NCBI GenBank assembly: GCA_038373865.1
Contig: JAXGGA010000471.1
Location: 110,001 to 174,000 of the forward strand
Reading direction: 5' to 3'
DNA length: 64,000 nucleotides
Source: Uloborus plumipes
Taxonomy: Eukaryota > Arthropoda > Arachnida > Araneae > Uloboridae
In this document: positions 1 through 11,700 of the stretch, piece after piece
Numbering within the stretch: the stretch's first letter is position 1
How the letters are laid out: the number at the start of each line of letters is the position of its first letter
The notes under the pieces: model-generated
What the model was told of the DNA's origin: nothing
Database searches by the model: none
Seen by the model: the letters and a program-made list of their open reading frames with translations, nothing else
Position numbers and translations under genes: made by a program

Positions 1-3000
1 CCCCACCACCCCCCCCCACCCCCAACACCCACCCCACCACCCCCACACCCCCACCCACACCACACCCCACCACCACACCCACCACCCCACCCCACACCCA
101 CCCCACCCCACACCACCCCCCACCCCCACACCCACCACCCACCCCACCCACCACCACCCCACCCCCCACCCACACCCAACCCCACCACCCCACACCCACA
201 AACCCACCCCACACCCCCCCCACCCCACCAACCCCACCCCCACCCCACCCCACCCCCCCACCCCACCCCACCCCACCACCCCACCCACACCCCCAACCAC
301 CACCCACCCCACCCCACCCAACACACCCCCCACCCCCCACCCCCCACCACCCCACACCCCACCCCCCCACCACCACCCCCACCACCACCACCCCCACCAC
401 CCACCCCACCCACCACCCACCCCACCACCCACAACCACCCCCACACCACCACCCACACACCCCCCACCACCCCACACCACAACACCCACCCAACACCCCC
501 CCACCACCCCAACACCCCACACCCACCCCCACCACCCCACCCCCACCCACCCACCAACCCCACAACCCCCACCCACCACCCCACACCCACACCCCACCAC
601 CCCCACCCCCACACCCCCACCCCACCCACACCCCCCCCCACCCCCCCCACCAACACCACCCCACACCACCCACCCCCACCCCCCACACACCACACCCACA
701 CCACCCCCACACCCCCACCCCCACACCCCACCCCCACCCACCCCCCCCCACCCCACCCACCACCACCCCCCACCCACCCCCACCACCCCAACCCACCACC
801 CCACACCCACCCCACCACACCCCCCCCACCCACCCCACACCACCCCACACAACCCCCCACCCCACCACCCACCCCACACACCCACACACCCACCCCCCCA
901 CCCACCAACACCCCACCACCCAACACCCCAACACCAACCCCCACCCACCACCACCCCCAACACCAACCACCCCACAACCAACACCCACCCACCACCCAAA
1001 CCACACCCCACACCCACCCCCCCAACCACCCCCAACACCACACACCCACACCCCCACCCACACACCCACCCCACACCACAACCAACCCCACACCACCCAC
1101 CAACCCACAACCCACCCACACACCACCCCACACAACCCAAACCACAACACAACCCACCCCACACCCCCACACCCAAACCCACCACCCAACCACAACCACC
1201 ACCCCAACACCCCACCCCAACACACCCCCAACACACCCCAACCACCCACACCAAACACCACACACCCAACCCCACCAACACCCCACCCACAACCCCCCAC
1301 CCACAACAACCCCCCACCACCCAACCCACCCAACCCACACACCCCACCACCACCCCCACACCACCACACACCCCACCACCCACACCCCACCCAAACCCAC
1401 CACCCCCCCACCCCCCACCAACAACCCACCCCCCACACCCCCACCCCAACAACCCCCACACCACCCCACCCACACCCCACCACCCCCCCACCACAACCCA
1501 CAACCCCAACCACCCACACACCCCCCACCACCCCCACCCCCCCACACCCACCCCCACACCCACACCCCCCAACCCACCCACCCCACCCCCCCACCCCCAC
1601 CCAACCACACCCCACCACCCCCCCCACACCCCACCCACCCACCCACCACCCCCCCACCCCACCCACACCACCCCCCCACACCCCCACCCCCACACCCCCA
1701 CACCACCCCACCCAACCCCCCCCCCCCCACCCCACCCACCCCCACACCCCCACCCACCCCCCCCCCACACCCCACCACCCCCCCCCACCACCCCACACCC
1801 CCACCACACCCCCCACCCACAACCCCACCACACCCCCACCCCACCCCCACCACACCCCCCCCACCACCACCCACCACCCCCCACCCCCACACCACCCCCC
1901 ACACCACCACCCCACCCACCCCCACCCACCCCACCCCCCCCCAACCCACACCACCCACCCCCAACACCACACCCACCCCCCCCACCACCCCCACCCACCC
2001 CCCCCCACCCCCACAACACCACCCACCCCCCCCACCCCAACACCCCCCCCACCCCACCCCCACCACCACCCCCCCCACCACCCCCCACCCACCCCCACCC
2101 CCACCCCCACCACCCACCCCCACACCCCACCACCCACCCCCCACACCACACCCACACCCCACCCCCCCCCCCACCCCCCCCACACCACCCCCACCCCCAC
2201 ACCCACCACCCCCCCCCCACCCCCCACCCACCCCCACCCCCACACCACCCCCAACCCCACACCCCCCACCCCACCCCCCCCCCCCCCCACCCACACCCCA
2301 CCACCCACCCCCCCCCACACCACCCACACCCCCCCCCAACCCACCCCCACCCCCACCACCCCACCACCACCCACCCACCCCAACCCACCACCCCCCACCC
2401 CAACCCCCCCCCCCCCACCCACAACCCCACCACCCCACCCCACCCACCCCCACACCACCCCCCCACACCCCCACCCACCACCCCACCACCCCCCCCCAAC
2501 CCCCCACCACCCCCACCCACCACACCCCCCCACCACACCCCCCCACACCCACCACCCACCCCACACCACACCCCACCCCCCCCCACCCCACCCCCACCAA
2601 CCCCCCCCACCCCCCACCACCCCACCCCACCCACCACCCACACCCCCACCCCCACCCCACCCCCCCACCACCCCACCCCCACCCACCCCCCCACCCCCAC
2701 CCCCAACCCCCCACACCCCCACCCCACCCCACACCCACCCCCCACCCACCCCCCCCACCCCCCCCCAACCCCCACCACCCCCCACCCACCACCCCCCCCC
2801 CACCCCAACCACCCCACCCCACCCACCCCCCCCACCCCACACCCCCCCCACCCCCACCCCACCCCCCACCCACACCCCCCCACCCACCCCACCACCACAC
2901 CCCCCACCACCCCCCCCCACCACCCCCAACCCCACCCACCCCCCACCCACCCCCCACCCACCCACCCCCCACCCACACACCCCCCCCCCCCCACCCAACC

Positions 3001-3930
3001 CCACCCCACCACCCACCCCCCCCCCCCCACCCCACCCCCCACCCCCACCACCCCCCCCCCACCCCCCACCCCCCCCACACAACCCCAACCCCACCCCACC
3101 ACCCCCCACCCCACACCCCCCCCCCACCCCCACCCCCCCACCACCACCCCCCCACCCCACCCCCCCCCCACCCACCCCCCCACCCCCCCCCCACACCCCA
3201 CCCCCCCCCACCCCCACCCCCCCACCCCCCCACCCACCCCACCCCCACCACCACCCCCCCCACCCCACCACCCCCCCACCACACCACCCCCCACCCCCCC
3301 CCCCCACCCCCCCCCACCCCCCACCCCCACCCCCCCAACCCCCCCCCACCCACAACCCACCCCACCCACCCCCCACCCCCCACCACCACCACCCACCCCA
3401 CCCCCCCCACCACCCCACACCCCACCCCCCCCCACCCCCCCAACACCCCCCACCCACCACCCCCACACCACCCCCCCACCCCCCCCACACCCCCACACCC
3501 CACACCCCCCACCCCACCAACACCCACCCCACCCACCACCCACCCCCCCCCCACCCCCACCCACCCCCCCCACCCCCACACCCACCCCCCCACCAACCCA
3601 CCCCCCCACACCCCCACACACCACCCCCCACCCCCCCCCACCCCACACCACAACCCCACCCACCACCCCCCCACCCCCCACACCCACACCCACCCCCACA
3701 ACACCCCCACCCACCCCACCCACCAAACCACCCCCCCCACCCACCCCCAACACCACCACCCACCCACAACCCCCACACCCACCCCCACCCCCCCACCCCC
3801 CACAACACCACCCCCAACCCCCACACCCCCACCACAACAACCACACAACCACCACCCACAAACACCCCAAAAACCAACACCACCACACACCACCCCCAAC
3901 CCACCACCCACACCCACACACACACAACCC
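1..3930. repeat. A/C-only low-complexity tract at the left edge
   Basis: I see no G and no T until position 3931. The sequence is irregular runs of C (one to about ten) separated by single or double A, with no fixed period. C content is highest in the middle and A rises towards 3800-3930. No gene can be read in it. Either it is a base-calling or assembly artefact at a contig end, or a true simple-sequence tract. If real, the C-rich strand reads 5' to 3' inward from the left end, which is the orientation of a telomere, but no CCTAA-type unit is present. Confidence 0.9.
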
Positions 3931-4272
3931 TACACATCAAATATATCCCCCCCCCTTCCAAAACCCCCAAAACTCCAACCCTCTTCCAAACTACACAAAC
4001 AATAACACCCAAAAATACCCCCCCCATTACCACTCACACATCCCCACACATCCTATTCATTCCAAACTTACACCAACTCCATCCTCAACCCCAAACTCAC
4101 CTACTACCAACCACACCCACCCATAAACTATCCCCAAATCCCCCATCCTTCCATACCACCTATCACAATCCCAAAACACACACCCCCTATCTATCACTAT
4201 TACCCCAACCCAATCAACAAAAACTAAAAAAAAAATCATTTAAAAAAAAATTAATTAAAACATATCATCTTA
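3931..4272. other. G-free transition zone
   Basis: T appears from 3931, but the first G is at about 4273. Composition then shifts abruptly to normal four-base sequence inside a transposon remnant. The stepwise loss of first G and then T towards the left edge is more like progressive read degradation than biology. No feature is supported here; the only open frame is the complement of low-complexity A/C/T sequence. Confidence 0.75.
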
Positions 4273-4304
4273 GAAAGCCAACAAATAATTTAAAAATATT
4301 GAAA

Positions 4305-5348
4305 TTAGTATTTTGTGTAGCCACCACGCGCTGCAATAAGTGCTGTCACGCAACGTGGCATGGAGTCAAACAAATTTTTAATGTCTGCCTGATCAAGAGC
4401 AGTCCATACTGTTTGTATGCGTACCCAAAGTTTGTCTGTAGAAGCAACAAGACGAGGATCCCGAACGAGACGCCGACCAACGAAATCCCACACATGTTCA
4501 ATCGGCGACATATCCGGGGAATACGTTGGCCAGGGAAGAAGCTGTACTTGCTGCTATGCAGGGAGGGATTGAACTGTCCTAGCGACATAAGGGCGGGCAT
4601 TATTCTGCTGAAATACAGCGCCAGGCGAGCCTTGAAAGAAGGGGACAGCTTGGGGCTGTAGAACTTCACTGATGTCCCGGTTGTTGTTCAGGCTACCCAC
4701 AATTCGTAGCAATAGATATCGTCTGTGATATGATATGGCACCCCAGACCATGACTCCAGGTGTTCGTCCTTTGTGCCGTTCGATAATGCACTCTGGAAGG
4801 TGGCGTTCACCGGCATAGCGTCGGACGCGAATGCGGCCATCATGGTGCCACAAATTAAAGCGGGATTCGTCAGAAAACACAACATACTGCCAATCAGCAC
4901 GCCAGTCCTTATGCTGATTGGCCCGTTGTAGCCGCAGGCGGCGATGGTTTAGCGTGAGCGAGATCCTGTATTATAAAGGAAACCTTGCGCGCAGTCCGTG
5001 CTGCAGCAGACGTCTACGAATTGGTGGAGCACACATTAAAACACCTGTAGCTGTTGACCACTGTGCTGCCAGTTGTCTAGAAAAAGCTGTACGGTCCGTC
5101 AGTACCATGCGGATCAGGTGTCTATCATCGCGCGCTGACGTCACTTTTCGGGGTCCACTCCCGGATTTCCGAGTTGTCCGACACTCGTCTCGTCCACTGC
5201 TTCCAAACACGCATCACTGTGCTGCTTTTACGCTGCACACGAGCGGCTACTTCACGATAAGACAATCCAGCTTCACGAAGGCTGATGATCCTCCCCGTTC
5301 AAACTCCGTAAGTTGCTGAAACATCGCTCTTTTTCGTCGAAAAGGCAT
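4305..5348 (-). pseudogene. Tc1-like transposase pseudogene (DD34E spacing, dead)
   Basis: On the minus strand an ATG at 5348 opens a Tc1-type N-terminus, with basic residues then a helix-turn-helix region, but the frame is shifted near 5300 and again near 5160. From about 5150 to 4305 one frame carries the rest of the protein with two in-frame stops, at 4971 and 4554. The first catalytic Asp is present in a SDESRF motif near 4870. The second catalytic position reads QQNN where active relatives have QQDN, so the Asp is replaced by Asn. The final Glu lies in SPDMSPIEHVWD near 4500. Spacing from the second site to the Glu is 34 residues, the classic Tc1 value. The C-terminus ends in GGYTKY. This is a decayed, inactive copy. 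I could not define its terminal inverted repeats. Confidence 0.85.
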
Positions 5349-6259
5349 AAGCAACGTCTCATCTAACGTTTATCTCGAGCAGACAACCGTCTATAACTAT
5401 ACACGCAGTGCTGCAGCCATCTATTTATTCGGATAAATCCGGCGTTCAGAGGGCGCTGCTCAGCGTACGCATGCGCTACGCGTCTAAAACTCTAATCATT
5501 TGCATATCATACCCTACTTTGCATTTGTTGAAAATTTCAGCCCATTCGCGCAAGTCCTTCATGGTGTTGCATTTTTCACAAACATGAGTTTAATTACGAG
5601 GAGCACACTTTATGCATGAAACAACAATAACTCTGTATAGCTTTAACAGTTGTCATTTAACATGATTTTAACAGGTTTGGAGGAACTCTAAAGATATTCA
5701 GAGGAATCTTTGGATTTCGATATGGCTCTCTCTCTTTTGGATATCAGTTCTCTGGTTGTGAACCGAAACCTCCGCCCTCACTCAAAACCTTTACCCTTTC
5801 TACCACCCTCTTCAAAATGTTAAATTCAATAAATGTTACTTTACTTCTTAAACAATACAGGTTATTGAAGATCTAAAAACATTTGCATATATGATAAAAC
5901 AAGGAAATCAACTAAAAATGTTCAAATTTGGAGAATTTGAAACTTTCAGAAGCTGTATCTCAAAAACTATTATAGCTAACAAGTCCATTTTGGTATCAAC
6001 TTGTAACAAATTTAATGTAGTTTAAATATGTAAAATATGATGTTTGCCAAAAACGTGCTCTTTCATGGTCAAAATGGGGAGAATTCGAAAAAAGTACGAA
6101 CATTTTGCAGTTTGACGGCTGCCATTACTCCAATAGACGAAATCTCAGATGGCACGCGTATCCAGAATTAAATCTTTTTATGTGTATTATACGTGTGCCA
6201 AGTTTTATGTTTCTATCATTAAAGGCACAATTCGGTCACATATCTGCTGTACTAATAGG
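5349..6259. other. No gene seen
   Basis: AT-rich unique-looking sequence. I see no open frame, splice-bounded exon or RNA gene. The first few hundred bases probably hold the undefined 5' end of the Tc1-like remnant. Confidence 0.5.
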
Positions 6260-6369
6260 AGTAAATATTTGAATTGTTACCTTGCTCACTCCAAGCACTT
6301 TTTTTAACACTTAAGGCAACTACTAAGAAATTTACACGTAAAAGGAAGTAGTGTGGGGTCCATACCAGA

Positions 6370-6402
<33 letters not shown>

Positions 6403-6564
6403 CATTTTTTTTTTTTTTGAAAAAGTACATTTTGCATTATTTTAATTGAAAAAATCTGGTATGGACCCCACACTACTTCCTTTTACGTGTAAATTTCTTA
6501 GTAGTTGCCTTAAGTGTTAAAAAAAGTGCTTGTAGGGAGCAAGGTAACAATTCAAATATTTACT
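6260..6564. repeat. Long near-perfect inverted repeat (hairpin)
   Basis: The left arm (about 6260-6374) is the reverse complement of the right arm (about 6451-6564) with very few differences, giving about 115-bp arms. The roughly 76-bp loop holds a TTA microsatellite and a poly-T run. Each arm includes a TTACACGTAAAAGGAAGTAG motif. It is probably the fold-back end of a MITE, since the adjacent 6565-7235 block ends in a related GGAAGT palindrome. Confidence 0.8.
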
Positions 6565-7235
6565 TCCCTAATCTGCCACGAAACAATGCAAAAAATATTT
6601 TACAATGGTTAATTTTCTAAATATTGCTGATTTTAATATCATTCAGTGAATTTTTCGCAAAATATCGCCAATAGCGCCAAGTTGAACCCAAATTCAAAAA
6701 ATAATTTTTTCGCCAAATTTGTCGCCAACTTGGTGATATGTCGCCAAGTTGGCGTAAAACACGTGGCGATCAAAACTTTGGCGACATGTCGCCAAGTGGT
6801 CGCGCTAATTCATATCACTTGAGTCTGCATTGAAATTAACACTGATTTACCCCAAAAAAGGGGTAAAACACCCCCTTGGGAACATTCGAATGCAACCACA
6901 AGGGGAGGTGCACAACTAGACCATCCCCAAAGCCTACATACCAAGCTAGAAGCTTCTACGGCATATAGTTTTTGAGTTATGCGACACACATACGCACATA
7001 CATCCGCACATACGTACATACAGACGTCACGAGAAAACTCGTCGTATATAACTCGGGGGTGGTTGAAAAGGATTTTTCGGCTGCTTATATGTTGGTAGGT
7101 ACATATGCACGTGCTGACAGGTCGAAAAAACTACTGAACATTCATTCGGGGAGCAAAATCAAAATTTAGACTCAAATTTGAGTAATTTTTTTTTCGCAAT
7201 CACAATACTTCCTTTACTACGTAAAAGGAAGTAAA
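6565..7235. repeat. Degraded dispersed repeat
   Basis: It contains CATACGCACATACATC-type simple repeats near 6990 and ends in a palindrome CTTCCTTTACTACGTAAAAG near 7210. The stretch 6815-6930 matches, in reverse complement, 18085-18195 (shared GTTGTGCAC and TGTGGTTGCATTC blocks), so this is a multi-copy family. A local cluster of GTCGCCAA motifs sits at 6720-6800. Confidence 0.55.
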
Positions 7236-8440
7236 AAGAAAACTCTTACAAAAAGTTTGCCCCCCTACTTTTCAAGGCCAAATTACGCCTATGGTGTAGA
7301 GATTTAAAAAATGATTAACGGGAGAGTAATATTCTGGCTATTTATTTTATTCATAGTTTATTTATTTGATATGAAATTTCATTGAGGTACTTTTAAAGGA
7401 GTTTCAAAAAAGTACTTAATGCCACATTTTAGACTTTAAAACAGGCCTGGACCCCCCCCCCCCCCCCCCGAAACCTGAAATGTTTTGTAATGTAAAATAG
7501 AAAAAAAGTTTTTTTTTTTTTTTCCAAATTCCAAATGCTAGAAAATGCCGAGTTGTCTTGCCATCCTCTTATCAGCCGACTATTAATCTTAACCGCTAGT
7601 CTGCACATAGGGGAGTTTCCCATGCAAATGCGGTGTCGGTTGACCCACGAATCTGCCTTTGTTTTTGTAGGAAGAGACAATGTTATAATCCTGAGAGCGA
7701 TTTCAGTGCAGATTAGAGTTATTAAAACTTGGCATTTTTAATAACCTATTCATTAATGAGTGAAGAAAAAATGTTTTCCGAATAAATAGTACTAAAAGCA
7801 AAAAAAGTACTAATCTCCAAGGAGGGACTCGAGCCCCCCCTTGCCCCCCCCCCCCTTATGGGCGCCCATGTTGAGTAGTAAACATTGAGCATATTGCACG
7901 CTAACGTACTCAAAATTACTTCACGCGCTTTTTAGTCCTGGGCATTTTTTAGAGTGGCACCCATGGTTATATATACTCTTGGTATGCAGAATTATAGTGT
8001 AAATTTTGGTGTTATATCACCCGTTCAGATTTAGCTCACTATCATTGAGAAGGAGTTAAGTAAGGATTCAGTGTAAGAAATGCTTCCCTAACATAGAAGC
8101 ATGGTTTTAATTACGTTCGCTTTACCCTTTTTCTACTGCATTATGAACTACTGAAAATTTCTTCAATAATATATATATTTTTAGCTGCCATACCGATAAT
8201 TAAAGAATATACAAGAAAAAATCTCCCTTATCTATCATGAAAAAGTAGAGTTAAAAGACTGTTTCTAACATGTATCATCTGTATATAAATAATGATTTTT
8301 GTGCTATAAAGTTTTTAAGTGATAAGTACTTAAAAGTACTGTCAGTAGATAAGGAGTTAAACCAAAAGTATATCATCAAAATAATATTTTTTGAAGATAT
8401 AATGCATAAATTTATAAATTTTATTTTTTATACTTTTTAG
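7236..8440. other. No gene seen (probable PGS1 intron)
   Basis: AT-rich sequence with C-runs near 7450 and 7840, and TGGGCGCCCATG near 7859 that resembles a MITE edge. The stretch ends in a good splice acceptor (T-rich tract then AG at 8440), so it is most likely intron of PGS1. No upstream PGS1 exon was recognised. Confidence 0.45.
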
Positions 8441-8757
8441 GTAATTTTAAGGAATTCATTGAGAAAGCCCAATCAAAGTTGGAAGAATTCATGCTATCAT
8501 CTAAAAAAGCCCAATTATCAAATAGTATGAAAAATATGACTGACATTCACAGCGATACTTTTGTATATCCTCTATTACAGTTGCATACATTTGGAATCCA
8601 ACAAGACGAAAAAGTGACTGAGAAGTTTCTTTGTTCAGCTGAAGATTCATCCTGTATTAAATTAGCTTCTGGTTATTTTAATTTGACTAATCACTACATG
8701 AATATTATTCTAAAATCAACCAAGGCTTTATTTGATTTACTTGTTGCATCACCAAAG
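8441..8757 (+). CDS. PGS1: PGS1 internal exon A
   Basis: The acceptor is a T-rich tract with AG at 8439-8440, and the donor is AAG|GTGAG at 8758. The exon enters with two bases completing a codon and leaves in phase 0. It encodes about 105 residues including FVYPLLQLHTFGIQQDE and LASGYFNLT, both typical of PGS1 just before the second HKD region. Confidence 0.9.
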
Positions 8758-11700
8758 GTGAGTTTCTAATATATGCATCTTTCTTTGTACTTTTTCGAAA
8801 TTGACAGAAAAAATGCTGAGTATGATAAAGTGATAAAGTTGTTCGTAAAATTAAAATAAATATAGATGAGCGAGAAAGGCTGTTTTATTTGCAAGAGATT
8901 TAGGAATGCCAACTGATTTTATGATCTTTTGAAAATTATCTTGCCTACATGACAGCCACTAGTATGAGTGCAATTCCCGAAATTCACCACCATCCTTTGA
9001 ACTATGCTCTATAAAAGCATATTGGTATTGAACTTTGTATTTTAAACTAAAGATTATTGTCTTAGGTTTCAAATTTCTGACAAGCTGTCATCGATTTGAA
9101 ATCATCCAGGTGTCTTTCTCTCTTTATTGTCACAAAATGTAACACTTTACCTTACCTTCTCTCTCCCCTTGTCACTTTTATGCTGTGGTATATAAGCATA
9201 TTTTTTATGAAAAATGCATTTTATTTCACCCAAAATGCACGATGTCACACTTCTTATTACCTTCTCCCTCCCCCTTGTTACCATTTCAAGAACACCCCTC
9301 CCTTCAAAGTGACGTCATTTGTAATGACCCATTGGTGGATTTTATACAGTTGTAAATAAGTAAAGCTTCTACGGTTTTAAAGCAGATTACGCATATGCTG
9401 ATATGTTCCAATAACATGTTTGGTGTTCTTAATTTTGCTATTATTATTATATCAGATAAAATGAAAAAAATTTTGCTTGACTTTTTTAAAGGTAAATGGA
9501 TTTTACGGAGCCTCAGGTGTGTCTGGAGCAATTCCAATGGCTTATACTCATATAGCAAAAACATTTTTCAAGGAAGTCATTAAACATAAACAAGAAAATA
9601 GAATTAAACTGCATGAATATGAACGATCTGGATGGACATTCCATGTTAAAGGATTGTGGTATTATAAACCCAATGCAAAGTTACCATCAGTTACCTTTAT
9701 TGGTTCTCCTAATTTTGGTGAGTTATGCTCTGTAATACTGCATTAATGTTCTGTTCTTTCCTTTTAAAATATATTTAAGAAAAAAAAACTTTTATTTTGC
9801 ATTTGTATTGCTAAATCAAAGATTAGGAACATTGAAGCTTTATAAATCAACTTACAAGATTACTTATGGGAATAATCTATTCATTATTGATCCCTAAAAA
9901 ATAATAATAAATTAAATAATAAATTTAATTAATAAAGCTGTTATTGTTAATAATTTTCACCACAAAATCAAAAAGCATATCCATTGCGTCTCAAAAACAT
10001 AAAGCATAAAATAATACAATTCAGGATAAAAATACAAGGGAAATGTGTGGGGATATCTAGCATGAAAGTTATATGAAAATAGGAGCCAATATTTTTTGAT
10101 CAAGGATTGATCAATTGATATTTTCAATTAAAAAAACCACATGTATGAAGTAGTTAGAGGTATTGAAACCACAATTTCATATTCACATTAGTAACAGTGT
10201 TTTTCCATCTTAAATGTTAGCTATGAATTAAAAATTGCTTATAGTTATAGGACATCCTGTTTTCTGTGTTTCTAAATAAAATTCAACCTGTGATGCTTTA
10301 TGAAATAAGTTTACTGTAACTTGTGTTTCACATATTGTTTATTATTATACACCTATGAAATAAAAATTCCACCATTCGTATATTTTTACTCTAAATTGTA
10401 TTTTATGTGTCTATTTTATTTTTGTGTGTTTTATTTTATGTTTTTTGTGACTGTCCATACTCACACATGTAAAAATAATAATCCTTGTGTATAATATATA
10501 TTGTATAAATAATATTGTATAAAATTTAATCAAATTGTTTTTGAAGTTCGAGATTTTCTTCTTCTTTTGTACGAAAGTTTATTTGGGACTCCTTATTTGG
10601 AGTATTAGTCCGTGGAGTTAGTGCAAACATATTTCACTTCCGGATACCAGTCTGAAATTTTATGTGGGGCTTAAATTCACATAGGAGGACAAAAAAACGC
10701 CGGGAGACACTTGATCGGAGGTCAAGGTCATTCCGTGATGACGTCATCAAAATGGCCGCTTTTACAGGTAAATACGTTCGTTTAACTGCTTAAAACTCCA
10801 TCATAGATTGAAATATTGCAAAACTCAAATACATCATCTGAAAGCTCTTTAAAAGAGCTATTTAGAAAGATTTAATTTTTCTTTCTGAGGTCAAGTTCTC
10901 ACCTGTAATGACGTCATCAAAATGGCCGCTTTTACAGGTAAATACGTTTGTTTAACTCCCCCTAAAACTCCATCATAGATTCAAATATTTCAAAACTCAA
11001 ATACATCATCTGAAAGCTCTTTAAAAGAGCTATTTTAAAAGATTTATTTTTTCTTTCTAAGGTCAAGGGCCCACCTGCGATGACGTCATCAAAATGGCCG
11101 CTTTTACAGGTAACTACGTTTGTTTAACTCCCCTTAAAACTCCATCATAGATTCAAATATTGCAAAATTCAAATATATCATCTGAAAGCTCTTTAAAAGA
11201 ACTATTTAGAAAAATATAATTTTTCTTTCTGAGGTCAAGGTCCCACCTGTAATGACGTCACCAAAATGGCCGCTTTTGCAGGTAAATACGTTTGTTTAAC
11301 TCCCCCTAAAACTCCATCATATATTTAAATATTTCAAAACTCAACTATACCATCTGAAAGCGCTTTAAAAGATCTATTTATAAAGATATAATTTTTCTTT
11401 CTGAGGTCAAAGGTTCACCTGTGATGACGTCATCAAAATGGTCGCTTTTGCAGGTAAATACGTTCGTTTAACTGCTTAAAACTCCATCATAGATTAAAAT
11501 ATTGCAAAACTCAAATACATCATCTGAAAACTCTTTAAAAGAGCTATTTAGAAAGATTTATTATTTCTTTCTAAGGTCAAGGGCCCATCTGTAATAACGT
11601 CATCAAAATGGCCGCTTTTACAGGTAAATACGTTTGTTTAACTCCCCCTAAAACTCCATCATAGATTCAAATATTGCAAAACTCAAATATATCATCTAAA

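Noticed and set aside
1..3930. Canonical arthropod telomere
   Set aside because: There is no T at all, so no CCTAA unit; no regular period is visible.
4057..4239. Minus-strand open frame of 60 codons rich in Val, Gly, Trp and Asp
   Set aside because: It is the complement of the G-free low-complexity zone; open frames arise automatically there because stop codons are rare.
4918..5319. Plus-strand 133-codon Arg/Ser-rich frame
   Set aside because: Antisense of the Tc1-like pseudogene.
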